DNA of 64,000 nt from Betaproteobacteria bacterium HGW-Betaproteobacteria-7 (GTDB taxonomy: Bacteria; Pseudomonadota; Gammaproteobacteria; Burkholderiales; Rhodocyclaceae), in contig PHCE01000002.1 in NCBI GenBank assembly GCA_002840765.1, positions 248,001 through 312,000 on the forward strand, read 5' to 3'. The position numbers and the translations under genes were made by a program. Every line of letters begins with the position of its first letter. Within the stretch, counting starts at the first letter, position 1. Of this stretch, positions 17,123 through 25,241 are shown in pieces. The notes under the pieces were generated by a model. That model ran no database searches. It had not been told where the DNA came from and was given only the letters and a program-made list of their open reading frames with translations.

Positions 17123-18247
17123 TCAAACATCCTTATACCGCCCATACGTGTAATGCGCCGCACAGGCCCCTTCGGAGGAAACCATGCACGACCCCACCGG
17201 ATTTTCCGGCGTGCACACTGTGCCGAATATCTTGCAGTCCTGCGGTCGCTTCACGCCGCGCAGGATGGCGCCGCATTCGCAGGCCTTGTGATCCGGCACC
17301 GAACAGTAGTCGAGCGGAAAACGCTTTTCGGCGTCAAATTCGGCGAACGTGCTGCGAATGCGCAACGCGGAGTAGGGCAGCACGTTCAGCCCGCGCCACT
17401 CGAACGCCTTGCGCATTTCGAAGACTTCGGCGACCAAAGCCTGCGCCTTGAGGTTGCCGTCGCGGTCGACAGCGCGCGAGAACTCGTTCTCGACTTCGGC
17501 GCGACCTTCGTTGACCTGACGAATCAGCATACGGATCGCCTGCATTACGTCGAGCGGCTCGAAACCGGCGATGACCACCGGCTTGCGGTATTCCTCGGCG
17601 AAGAATTCGTAGGGCCGGCTGCCGATGATGGTCGATACGTGCGCCGGGCCGATGAAGCCATCGAGCGGCACGGTGCCCCATTGGCGGACTTCCGGCGATT
17701 CGAGAATGCTGGAAATGGCCGACGGGGTCAGCACGTGGCAGCACAGCACCGAGAAGTTCTTCAGGCCGAGCGCCGCTGCTTGTTTGATCGCCACCGCCGT
17801 CGGCGGTGTCGTCGTCTCGAAGCCGATGGCGAAGAAAACCACCTGCTTGTCCGGATGTTTCTGCGCCAGGGCGACGGCATCGGCGCTTGAATAGACCATG
17901 CGGATGTCGCCGCCGCGGGCCTTGGCTTTCATCAGCGACAGACCGTCGGAGGCCGGCACGCGCAGGCAGTCGCCGTAGGTGCACAGGGTGACGCCTTGCT
18001 CAAGCGCCAGGCGGATGGCCAGGTCGACGCGACCAATCGGCAGCACGCAGACCGGGCAGCCGGGCCCATGGATCATGCGCACATTGTCGGGCAGCAAATC
18101 GGTGACGCCATAACGCGAAATGGCGTGCGTGTGGCCACCGCAAAACTCCATGAAATGGTAACGGCGAGCCGGATCGGCCTCGCGGCGAATGGCGTCGGCC
18201 AGGCCGCGGGCCACCTCACCGTCGCGGAACTCGTCGATGTACTTCAT
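17123..18247 (-). CDS. hypD: hydrogenase maturation protein HypD
   Basis: A 374-residue scaffold protein that, with HypC, assembles the Fe(CN)2CO unit. All signature motifs are present: MEFCGGHTHAI, HGPGCPVCVLP, CTYGDCLRVP, FAIGFETTTP, FIGPAHVSTIIG and GFEPLDVMQ. The C-terminal cluster-binding cysteines occur in YCSVPDHKACECGAILRG and CKIFGTVCTPENPVGSCMVSSEG. Its ATG shares one base with the hypC stop (TGATG), so translation is probably coupled. It is the last intact gene before the repeat element that precedes hypE. Confidence 0.96.
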   Translation of the reverse strand: MKYIDEFRDGEVARGLADAIRREADPARRYHFMEFCGGHTHAISRYGVTDLLPDNVRMIHGPGCPVCVLPIGRVDLAIRLALEQGVTLCTYGDCLRVPASDGLSLMKAKARGGDIRMVYSSADAVALAQKHPDKQVVFFAIGFETTTPPTAVAIKQAAALGLKNFSVLCCHVLTPSAISSILESPEVRQWGTVPLDGFIGPAHVSTIIGSRPYEFFAEEYRKPVVIAGFEPLDVMQAIRMLIRQVNEGRAEVENEFSRAVDRDGNLKAQALVAEVFEMRKAFEWRGLNVLPYSALRIRSTFAEFDAEKRFPLDYCSVPDHKACECGAILRGVKRPQDCKIFGTVCTPENPVGSCMVSSEGACAAHYTYGRYKDV

Positions 18248-18486
18248 CAGTGCTGCGTCTCGCCGGCCTGGTGTTGTTCCAACTCGGCGAACAGCGCCAG
18301 CGTGCGCGCCGCCTCCTCGGGATCGAGCTTGTTCAGCGCGTAGCCGACATGGACGATGACGTAGTCGCCGGGTGCCACGTGGTCAACCAGGGCCAGCGAG
18401 ATTTCCTTGCGGACGCCGGCCAGATCAACGACGGCCATGTCGCCGTCACGCAGTTCGACGACTTGCGCGGGGATTGCCAGACACAT
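18247..18486 (-). CDS. hypC: hydrogenase assembly chaperone HypC
   Basis: A 79-residue HypC/HupF family chaperone that binds HypD and carries the iron unit to the hydrogenase large subunit. It starts MCLAIPAQV with the essential Cys2, and the OB-fold core VDLAGVRKEISLALVD and GDYVIVHVGYALNKLD matches HypC better than HupF. Family length is normal. It lies between hybE and hypD. Two further members of the family are encoded at 19096 and 31841, presumably dedicated to the two membrane hydrogenases. Confidence 0.95.
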   Translation of the reverse strand: MCLAIPAQVVELRDGDMAVVDLAGVRKEISLALVDHVAPGDYVIVHVGYALNKLDPEEAARTLALFAELEQHQAGETQH

Positions 18487-18553
18487 CAGCGCCTCTCCTT
18501 GTTGAGTTCAAGCCATTGTCCGCCAGTACGGGCAGCCACGGCAATGAGCGTAA

Positions 18554-19099
18554 TCAAGGCCGCCGGCCAGTCAGCCGGCGCAGAAAGCCACGCCGGGGCG
18601 GCTCACTGGCGGCGGCGGCTGCCGGTGCGGGTTCTGCCGCTTTGGCCGGAATAGCGAAGGCGCTACGCAGTGCATCAAGCGCCGCCTGGCGCGCTGCGCT
18701 CATGTTGGCGATGCCGGTGACCGGGGCGATCAGCGGGCAGTATTGGTAGGGACCGATAACCGGATCGTCGTCGGCGATGAATTGCAGGGCGCCGCAAGGC
18801 AACTCCAGGTAGCGCCGCTGGCCGGCCGGAATATTGCCCCACAAGGTACCGCCGCCGTTGAGCAAAAACAGATTGAGGAACCACGGGGTAACGACGACGC
18901 CCAACCAGTCGCCACTGTAGCGGACGAAGCCGATGGCCTCGACCTGCAGCGCCGGATTGACGAAGGGCAGATCATGCATCTGCGTCTGCCACACGCGCAG
19001 AAAGTGTTCATTGAGAAAGGCTGAGGGATCGTCGGCGCGGGCTTCCGCGATGCGCACGGGTGGCGGCGCCATGGCCGGCTGGCGGATACCTTCGCTCAT
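18554..19099 (-). CDS. hybE: [NiFe]-hydrogenase assembly chaperone, HybE/HupJ family
   Basis: A 181-residue HybE-family protein. The family core is clear: MHDLPFVNPALQVEAIGF, DWLGVVVTPWFLNLFLL and the conserved GPYQYCPLIAP. The C-terminus is a low-complexity Ala/Pro/Arg tail (about 150-181) without counterpart in most homologues. HybE interacts with the hydrogenase-2 large subunit precursor and helps proofread Tat export. Here it follows the second HupF-like gene with an ATGA overlap. A shorter paralogue is encoded at 29858-30322 in the Hup operon. Confidence 0.88.
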   Translation of the reverse strand: MSEGIRQPAMAPPPVRIAEARADDPSAFLNEHFLRVWQTQMHDLPFVNPALQVEAIGFVRYSGDWLGVVVTPWFLNLFLLNGGGTLWGNIPAGQRRYLELPCGALQFIADDDPVIGPYQYCPLIAPVTGIANMSAARQAALDALRSAFAIPAKAAEPAPAAAAASEPPRRGFLRRLTGRRP

Positions 19100-19371
19100 C
19101 GCCCCGCTTCCAGGTCGCGGAAATAGCCGGCTGCTTCGTAGTCGCCGTCAAGCGAGGCGGCCAGCGCCGCCAGCGCTTCCTCGATCAGCGCCAGTTGTTC
19201 CGGCTCAACCACTTCGCGGGCCAGGCCGAGCGAGGTCAGCACCCAGGTGCCGATGGGCTGCGGGCCGAGCAACATCATGTTCACGCGTTCACGCCGCCCC
19301 TCGCGAACCAGCCAGGCGAAATCGCCGTCGCCTTCCCATTCGGCGACCTGCATCGGCACCGACAGACACAT
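19096..19371 (-). CDS. hupF: HupF/HypC-family chaperone of the Hyb hydrogenase
   Basis: A 91-residue HypC-like protein starting MCLSVPMQV with the conserved Cys2. WEGDGDFAWLVREGRRERVNMMLLG and PIGTWVLTSLGLAREVV follow the HupF pattern, in which the chaperone is slightly larger than HypC and serves one hydrogenase. The start shares a base with the hybD stop (TGATG) and the stop overlaps the hybE start, so hybD-hupF-hybE are tightly coupled. Distinguishing HupF from HypC (also called HybG in Hyb operons) rests on length and context. Confidence 0.88.
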   Translation of the reverse strand: MCLSVPMQVAEWEGDGDFAWLVREGRRERVNMMLLGPQPIGTWVLTSLGLAREVVEPEQLALIEEALAALAASLDGDYEAAGYFRDLEAGR

Positions 19372-19853
19372 CAGCCGACCGCCCCGACCAGCAGGCCGCG
19401 ACGTTCCAGTTCGCCCAGGGTCAGGTCGACCAGTTCCGGCAGCCGCGCGCCGACCGCCGGCGTCAGTTCCATGCCGAGGGCCAGCGATTCCGGTTCGATG
19501 CCGACGATGACGGTTTCCCGCGGCGCCCGGCCGGTCAGTTCGAGACTGGCCAGAACGTCGGCCAGGCCGATCTGGTGCGGCGACAGCTTGGTGCGGAAAA
19601 ACACCGGCACCGCCTCGCCGCGCAGCACCACCGGCGTCCCGGGGGGCCGGCCACCGCGCACACAGTCGACGACGACCAGCAGGTCAAGCTCCTCCAGTTG
19701 GTCGAGCATTTCCATGCCGCAGGTGCCACCGTCGATCAGCTCGATATCGTCCGGCCAGCTAGCACGGGACGCCAGCGCCTCAACGACGCGCACGCCGACA
19801 CCCTCGTCGGAGAGCAGGATGTTGCCGATGCCGAGAACTGCGTTTCTAGTCAT
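19371..19853 (-). CDS. hybD: hydrogenase maturation endopeptidase (HybD/HupD type) for HybC
   Basis: A 160-residue nickel-dependent protease that removes the C-terminal peptide from a large subunit once nickel is in place. Motifs are GIGNILLSDEGVGVR (substrate/nickel carboxylate), VVDCVRGG and the nickel-binding His in KLSPHQIGLADVL. It lies 66 bases after hybC, whose C-terminal extension is its expected substrate. A separate protease (32145-32756) serves HupL. Length is typical. Confidence 0.94.
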   Translation of the reverse strand: MTRNAVLGIGNILLSDEGVGVRVVEALASRASWPDDIELIDGGTCGMEMLDQLEELDLLVVVDCVRGGRPPGTPVVLRGEAVPVFFRTKLSPHQIGLADVLASLELTGRAPRETVIVGIEPESLALGMELTPAVGARLPELVDLTLGELERRGLLVGAVG

Positions 19854-19919
19854 TGGTAGTTAGCGGTTAGTTGTTGGCAAAAGCGGGGCGGTCTGCCCCG
19901 CCCCGCTCGATCCTCGATC

Positions 19920-21641
19920 CTAACAGCTCCCAGCCGCCGTCACCGTCACCACCGGCCGCTGCTCCTCGTCGACGACATGCACGGCGCAGGCCAGGCAGGG
20001 GTCGAAGGAGTGCACGGTGCGCAGCACTTCCAGCGGCTTCTCCGGGTCTGCCACCGGGTTGTCGAGCAGGCAGGCCTCGTAGGCGCCGGGCTGATCATTT
20101 TCGTTGCGCGGCGCGGCGTTCCAGGTGGTCGGCACGACGCACTGGTAATTGGCGATCTTGCCGGAGTCGATGACCACCCAGTGCGACAGCACGCCGCGCG
20201 GGGCTTCATGGAAGCCGACGCCCATCTGCTCGCCCTTGGGGAAGACCGGCTTGTTGAAGGTGGTCAGATCGCCCTTGGCCATGTTGGTGACCAGCAGGTC
20301 CCACTGCTTGATCATCTCGTCGGACTGCACGGCGCAGCCAACCGCGCGCGCAGCATGGCGGCCGATGGTCGAATGCATGGCTTCGAGACCGACCGGCGTG
20401 CCGGCGATCGTCGATACCAGATCGAGGGCGGTGGTCGCGTATTTCTTGGTCGGCTCGTGGCCGGCGGCCAGCATGTTCAGCACGCGAGCCAGCGGGCCGA
20501 CCTGCATCGGCTTGCCGTAGAAGGTCGGCGATTTCAGCCAGCTGTATTTGCCGTCGTCCTGGAAGTCGGTGTAGTTCGGCGTCGTCTCGCCCTTGTACGG
20601 GTGCAGCGACTGGTTGTTGCCGGCCTTGTAGTCGTACCAGGAATGCTTGATCGCCTCGCTGACACCATCGACGAAATACTGGTCGCCGAAGGTCTTGATC
20701 GGCTTGAAGCTTTCGAGCTTGCCGCCTTCGATATAGCCGCCGGGCAGCGCAAAGGTCGTGCCCTTGCCGTCTAGCGGAATGTCCGGCACACACAGGTAGT
20801 CGGTGATGCCGCGGCCGACCTTGGTCCAGTCGGCGTAGAAGGCGCCGATGGCGGCGACGTCGACGAGATAGACGTTCTTGACGAAGTCGTCGAGCTTGAG
20901 CATCCATTCCTTGACCGCCAGCAGGCGCTCGACGGTCAGCACCGACTGGGCGTCCAGCGACAGCGGATTGGCGACGCCGCCGACAGCGACGTTCTGGATG
21001 TGCGGCGACTTGGAGCCGAGGATGGCGACGATCTTGTTGGCGTAGCGCTGCACTTCCAGCGCCTGCAGGTAATGGACGACGGCCAGCAGGTTCACTTCCG
21101 GCGTCAGCTTCATCGCCGGGTGGCCCCAGTAGCCGTTGGTGAAGATGCCGAGCTGGCCGGTGCCGACGAAGCCCTTCAACTTCTCCTGCACCTTCCTGAA
21201 CTCGGCCTTGCTGTTGCCATTCCAGTTGGACAGGCTCTGCGCCAGTTCGGCCGACTTGTCCGGGTCGGCCTTCAGCGCCGAGACCACGTCCACCCAGTCG
21301 AGCGCCGACAGGTGGTAGAAATGCACGATATGGTCATGGATGGCGTGGGCCAGCATGATCATGTTGCGGATGTACTGGGCGTTGACCGGGATTTCCAGCT
21401 GCAGCGCGTTCTCGACGGCGCGCACCGAAGCCATAGCATGCACCGTGGTGCACACGCCGCAGATGCGCTGGGTGATCGCCCAGGCGTCGCGCGGATCACG
21501 GCCGATCAGGATGTTCTCGACGCCGCGCCACATCTGGCCGGAAGCCCAGGCCTTCTTGACCCGGCCGCCATCAACCTCGACATCGACGCGCAGATGGCCT
21601 TCGATGCGGGTGACCGGATCGATGGTGACTCGTTTGGACAT
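19920..21641 (-). CDS. hybC: Hyb-type (group 1c) [NiFe] hydrogenase large subunit
   Basis: Catalytic subunit of 573 residues. The nickel-iron ligands are RICGVCTT and DPCLACAVH; 18 residues (VVDEEQRPV to the end) follow the His and form the peptide cleaved by HybD. The standard Val in CGVC and Leu in HFYHL contrast with the sensor subunit HoxC. It closes the hybOABC order seen in E. coli hydrogenase 2, a reversible enzyme linked to the quinone pool. It is exported with HybO by the Tat system as a hitchhiker, having no leader of its own. Confidence 0.96.
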   Translation of the reverse strand: MSKRVTIDPVTRIEGHLRVDVEVDGGRVKKAWASGQMWRGVENILIGRDPRDAWAITQRICGVCTTVHAMASVRAVENALQLEIPVNAQYIRNMIMLAHAIHDHIVHFYHLSALDWVDVVSALKADPDKSAELAQSLSNWNGNSKAEFRKVQEKLKGFVGTGQLGIFTNGYWGHPAMKLTPEVNLLAVVHYLQALEVQRYANKIVAILGSKSPHIQNVAVGGVANPLSLDAQSVLTVERLLAVKEWMLKLDDFVKNVYLVDVAAIGAFYADWTKVGRGITDYLCVPDIPLDGKGTTFALPGGYIEGGKLESFKPIKTFGDQYFVDGVSEAIKHSWYDYKAGNNQSLHPYKGETTPNYTDFQDDGKYSWLKSPTFYGKPMQVGPLARVLNMLAAGHEPTKKYATTALDLVSTIAGTPVGLEAMHSTIGRHAARAVGCAVQSDEMIKQWDLLVTNMAKGDLTTFNKPVFPKGEQMGVGFHEAPRGVLSHWVVIDSGKIANYQCVVPTTWNAAPRNENDQPGAYEACLLDNPVADPEKPLEVLRTVHSFDPCLACAVHVVDEEQRPVVTVTAAGSC

Positions 21642-21663
21642 GTTTTTCTCCTATCCCTGGAAT

Positions 21664-22818
21664 TCAGTGGGCAGCTTCGGCGCGCGGCAGCACGGGGAAG
21701 CGGCGGGTGATGATGATGTAGCCGAGCACCTCGATGGCGAAGATGCCTATGGTGACCAGCAGTTCGGCGATCGACGGGAAGTAGGTCCAGCCGGGGCCGG
21801 TGTCGTAGCCGATCAGGAAGCCGTTGAGGCGCAGGAAGATGCCGCCGAGCATGATGGCGACGCCGGCGACGAACATTCGGGCCGGATTACGGCGGGCGGC
21901 GGCATTGCCGATCAGCAGCAAGGGTGCGGCAAAGAGCAGCATCTCGAGCCAGAACACGAAGGCCTCCAGCGTCGGGGCGAAGGCGTGGCCGAAGGCGCCA
22001 CGCAGCACCAGGTCACCGATGCGGACAACCAGGAACACCGCCAGCACGCCCAGCATCACGCGGGCCATCGGCTGCAGCAGGTGCATCTCGATCTGCCGGC
22101 GGTAAGCCGAGGCGGCGACGCAGGATTCGAAGAGCACGATACCGTAACCGATGGTGATGGCGCTCAGCAGGTAGAGCAGCGGCACGACCGGCGTCTGCCA
22201 CAGCGGATTGACCTGCGTCCCCATAACCACCAGCAGCGTGCCCAGTGACGACTGGTGCATCATCGGCAGCAACGTGCCGAGGGCGATGACGAAGAACAGC
22301 ACCTTGTTCAGCTTTTTCTTGGCGTCGCGCAGGCCGAACTTCTCGAGGAACACCGGCGAGAACTCGATCCACATGACGATGATGTAGGCACTGATGCACA
22401 GCGCCACCTCGAACATCACCGAGTTCGGATTGGCGTAGGTCGGCCAGAAGATGTGCCAGAAATTCCAGTAACGGCCAAGGTCGAACATGACGCCGACACC
22501 GGCCAGTGTGTAGCCGAACAGGCTGGCCAGCAGCGCCGGACGGACCAGCGGGTGGTACTGGCCCTTGTTGAAGATATAGACCAGCATCGCCACCGAGAAA
22601 CCGCCGCAGGCGAAGGCTGAGCCGATGACCACGTCGACCACCACCCAGATGCCCCAGGGATAGCCGTCGTTGAGGTTGGTCACCGCGCCCAGGCCGAAAA
22701 TGAAGCGGGTGACCAGAACCGCCACCATGACCGCGATCAGGACGCCACAGATGAAGGTCGCGGTGGTGAACAGCGGGCCGCCGACCGGTGCCGGCTGGGC
22801 ATGTTGATGGGTGTTCAT
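21664..22818 (-). CDS. hybB: Hyb hydrogenase membrane subunit HybB (NrfD family)
   Basis: A 384-residue integral membrane protein with about ten hydrophobic helices. It is the quinone-reacting anchor of hydrogenase 2 and has no haem ligands of the HupC type. Family landmarks are NDGYPWGIWVVVDVV, GRYWNFWHIFWP, MHQSSLGTLLVVM and LRLNGFLIGYD. I chose MNTHQHAQP at 22818, one base after the hybA stop and preceded by GGGAGGG, instead of an in-frame ATG 36 bases earlier inside hybA. It passes electrons between HybA and quinone, possibly coupled to proton movement. Confidence 0.94.
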   Translation of the reverse strand: MNTHQHAQPAPVGGPLFTTATFICGVLIAVMVAVLVTRFIFGLGAVTNLNDGYPWGIWVVVDVVIGSAFACGGFSVAMLVYIFNKGQYHPLVRPALLASLFGYTLAGVGVMFDLGRYWNFWHIFWPTYANPNSVMFEVALCISAYIIVMWIEFSPVFLEKFGLRDAKKKLNKVLFFVIALGTLLPMMHQSSLGTLLVVMGTQVNPLWQTPVVPLLYLLSAITIGYGIVLFESCVAASAYRRQIEMHLLQPMARVMLGVLAVFLVVRIGDLVLRGAFGHAFAPTLEAFVFWLEMLLFAAPLLLIGNAAARRNPARMFVAGVAIMLGGIFLRLNGFLIGYDTGPGWTYFPSIAELLVTIGIFAIEVLGYIIITRRFPVLPRAEAAH

Positions 22819-22819
22819 G

Positions 22820-23848
22820 TCACTGCCCTCCCTGATCGTTGCGTTCGCCGTCATCGTCGGCCACGACGTTGCGGCGGGCGACGAAAGTCAGCGCGCCGAG
22901 TACCGCCAGCGGCATCAGCAGGCCACCGTACAGCGAGTGCTGGATGGTTTCGGAGGTCGCTGCCGACGAGCGCGGCGGCAGGTCGGGCATGCCGACCTTG
23001 ACGAACGGCACCGCTGACAACTTGAGCACCTGGGTACCGCCGTACTCGGTCTCGCCATAGACATGGCGCACGTAGTTGCCGACCTGGGCCTCGTAGTGCT
23101 GGTCACGCGGCGCTTTCCAGAGGGCGGCCTGCTCGGCCGTCTCGTCGGGGGCCGGCAGGCGGCCGCGCGGCATCATCGTCCATTTGCCGGGCTGCAGGTT
23201 GAGCCGGCGCTTGGCCTCGACGAGCAGGTCGCTGGTCCGCCCGAACAGCGTGGCGCCCGTCGGACAGACTTCGGCGCAGGCCGAGTAGTGGCCGTCGGCG
23301 TAGCGCTCGCGGCACAGCTCGCACTTGCCGATCTGGCCGGTCGGCGAATCGTACTGGTACTTGGGAATGCCGAACGGGCAGGCAGCAACACAGTAGCGGC
23401 AGCCGATGCAGGCATCCGGGTCGTAGCCGACGACGCCGGTGACCGGATCCTTGAACATCGCCGTGACCGGACAGGCGGAAACGCAGGACGGGTCGGCGCA
23501 GTGCATGCACGAGGTCTTCATGAAGGCGAAGCCGTTTTCCTCGGTGTCCTTCGTCGTCATCGTGCCGTGGCGGTACATCTTGATGATGTTGAACGTATCG
23601 CCCGAGGTATCGAGCGGCGTATCCCACAGCTTGTCGAGGGCGTTGAATTCGGCCGGATTGTCGTTGGCCTGCTTGCAGGCGGCGACGCAGGCCTGGCATC
23701 CGACGCACAGCGTCGCATCGTAGAGCAGGCCGAGCGCCTCCGGCGGTCGCTGGAGCGTGTCGCGGGCGACCGCCGGAGTCGGCACGACGGTAGCTGCCAC
23801 GGCCCCCCCGGCCAGGCAGCCACGCAGGAAATCGCGTCTGCTGGCCAT
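22820..23848 (-). CDS. hybA: Hyb hydrogenase ferredoxin-like subunit HybA
   Basis: A periplasmic four-cluster iron-sulphur protein of 342 residues. The Tat leader contains SRRDFLRG. Cysteine groups are CVGCQACVAACKQAN, CMHCADPSCVSACP, CIGCRYCVAACPFG and CELCRERYADGHYSACAEVCP, the DMSO reductase iron-sulphur pattern. A single C-terminal helix (near 303-325, GGLLMPLAVLGALTFVA) anchors it next to HybB. It carries electrons from HybO to HybB. One base separates it from the hybO stop. Confidence 0.95.
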   Translation of the reverse strand: MASRRDFLRGCLAGGAVAATVVPTPAVARDTLQRPPEALGLLYDATLCVGCQACVAACKQANDNPAEFNALDKLWDTPLDTSGDTFNIIKMYRHGTMTTKDTEENGFAFMKTSCMHCADPSCVSACPVTAMFKDPVTGVVGYDPDACIGCRYCVAACPFGIPKYQYDSPTGQIGKCELCRERYADGHYSACAEVCPTGATLFGRTSDLLVEAKRRLNLQPGKWTMMPRGRLPAPDETAEQAALWKAPRDQHYEAQVGNYVRHVYGETEYGGTQVLKLSAVPFVKVGMPDLPPRSSAATSETIQHSLYGGLLMPLAVLGALTFVARRNVVADDDGERNDQGGQ

Positions 23849-23849
23849 T

Positions 23850-25028
23850 TCAGACCTCCGTCGATTGGTTGGCTTGGTCCTGCTTCGCCTTTTCCAGCTC
23901 CTCGGCCTGATGCGACAGACCCAGGTTGCGCGTCAGCATCGCCCCGGCCCCGGCGGCTGCGCCAGCCACCGCGGCGAGCAGGGCGGCGGCGCCGAGGCTG
24001 GCACCGACACCCTGTTCCTCGACGATGCGCGGCAGGAAGGCGGAGGGCTCAATGTTCTTCAGCTTGGCCAGCGCGTGGATCGGCTTGGCGAAGCCAACGC
24101 CTTCCTCGGTGCAGCCGATGCACGGATGGCCGCAGGCCACTGGCCAGGTGCCGGCACCGGCATCGCCAAAGAGGATTACCGAGCAATTGGCGTAGGTTTC
24201 CGGCCCCTTGCAGCCCAGCTTGTACAGGCAGTAGCCCTGGCGGTGGCCAGGATCGCCGAATTCCATGGCGAAGCGCCCGGCGTCGAAATGGGCGCGGCGC
24301 TCGCAGTTTTCGTGGATCAGCCGCGAGTAGGCGAACTTCGGCCGGCCCAGGTGATCGACTTCCGGCAGCTTGCCGAAGGTCAGGAAATGCACCACCGTCG
24401 ACAGAAAGTTGTACGGATTCGGTGGGCAGCCGGGAATGGTCACCACCGGCTTGCCGAGCACCTTGGCCACGCTGGAGGCGCCGGTCGGATTGGGATCGGT
24501 CGACGGCATGCCGCCCCACGAGGCGCAGGAGCCGATGGCGATCACCGCCGCCGCATCGGCCGCGCATTCCTTGAGCAGCTCGATCGCCGTCTGGCCGCCG
24601 ATCTTGCAGTAGATGCCACCGTCCCGGGTCGGAATGGCGCCTTCGACGACCAGGATGTACTTGCCCTTGTGCTGTTCCATCGCCGACTTGCGCGCCGCTT
24701 CCACCTGATGACCGGCGGCAGCGAACAGTGTCTCGTGGTAGTCGAGCGAGATGACGTCGAGAATCAGCTTCTCCAGCGTTGGATGTTCGGCGCGCAGCAT
24801 CGATTCGGTGCATCCCGTGCATTCCTGGAAATGCAGCCAGATGACGCTCGGCCGTTGCTTGGTCGCCACTGCTTCGGCAACGGCAGCGTCGGCGCCTTGC
24901 GGCAGGCCAAGCGTGGCCGCCAACGCAGCGCAGAATTGCAGGAATTCGCGGCGCGTCATCGACAGGCGCTCGGCAGCGGCAGAAATGCGTGCGTCGCGCT
25001 CCAGCGCGATCAGATTGGTATTGGCCAT
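23850..25028 (-). CDS. hybO: Hyb-type (group 1c) [NiFe] hydrogenase small subunit
   Basis: A 392-residue small subunit with a Tat leader (TRREFLQF near residue 25) and a C-terminal membrane helix (about 350-372). The proximal cluster region reads ECTGCTES and GSCASWGGMPS, with Gly at both positions where O2-tolerant enzymes carry extra cysteines. It is therefore a standard four-cysteine proximal cluster, predicted O2-sensitive. Medial and distal ligands are in CERRAHFDAGRF, CLYKLGCKG and HPCIGCTEEG. It is the first gene of the hyb operon, 70 to 80 bases behind a sigma-54 element. Confidence 0.96.
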   Translation of the reverse strand: MANTNLIALERDARISAAAERLSMTRREFLQFCAALAATLGLPQGADAAVAEAVATKQRPSVIWLHFQECTGCTESMLRAEHPTLEKLILDVISLDYHETLFAAAGHQVEAARKSAMEQHKGKYILVVEGAIPTRDGGIYCKIGGQTAIELLKECAADAAAVIAIGSCASWGGMPSTDPNPTGASSVAKVLGKPVVTIPGCPPNPYNFLSTVVHFLTFGKLPEVDHLGRPKFAYSRLIHENCERRAHFDAGRFAMEFGDPGHRQGYCLYKLGCKGPETYANCSVILFGDAGAGTWPVACGHPCIGCTEEGVGFAKPIHALAKLKNIEPSAFLPRIVEEQGVGASLGAAALLAAVAGAAAGAGAMLTRNLGLSHQAEELEKAKQDQANQSTEV

Positions 25029-25109
25029 GACCCTCCCCTCTTGATGAATGTCGGTAAGCGACCGACCAAGCGTCTCTATTGGGGATCTGGCGTTATGGGA
25101 CTTCTATTG

Positions 25110-25125
25110 AGCAAATAACGTGCTA
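25110..25125 (-). promoter_or_regulatory. sigma-54 promoter of the hyb operon
   Basis: On the minus strand the sequence TAGCACGTTATTTGCT matches the -24/-12 consensus TGGCACG-N4-TTGCW with one mismatch. The invariant -24 G and -12 GC are kept at correct spacing. Transcription would begin near 25098, giving a leader of about 70 bases before hybO. Confidence 0.75.
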
Positions 25126-25158
25126 GAAATCAGTTGTCTTTTAATTCAGCAACATAGG

Positions 25159-25186
25159 ATCATCCGACCGATCATCAACGGATGAT
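25159..25186. promoter_or_regulatory. inverted repeat upstream of the hyb sigma-54 promoter, candidate activator site
   Basis: ATCATCCG (25159-25166) and CGGATGAT (25179-25186) form a perfect 8-bp inverted repeat, with a third related GATCATC between them. Its centre lies about 75 bases upstream of the predicted start, a usual position for binding of an NtrC-type activator such as HoxA. No HoxA consensus was available to compare. Confidence 0.45.
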
Positions 25187-25241
25187 TTTGTGGAAACATT
25201 TCTTTCACTGCGTCCACTTTTCCGCAAAGCCAGCTTCCACT

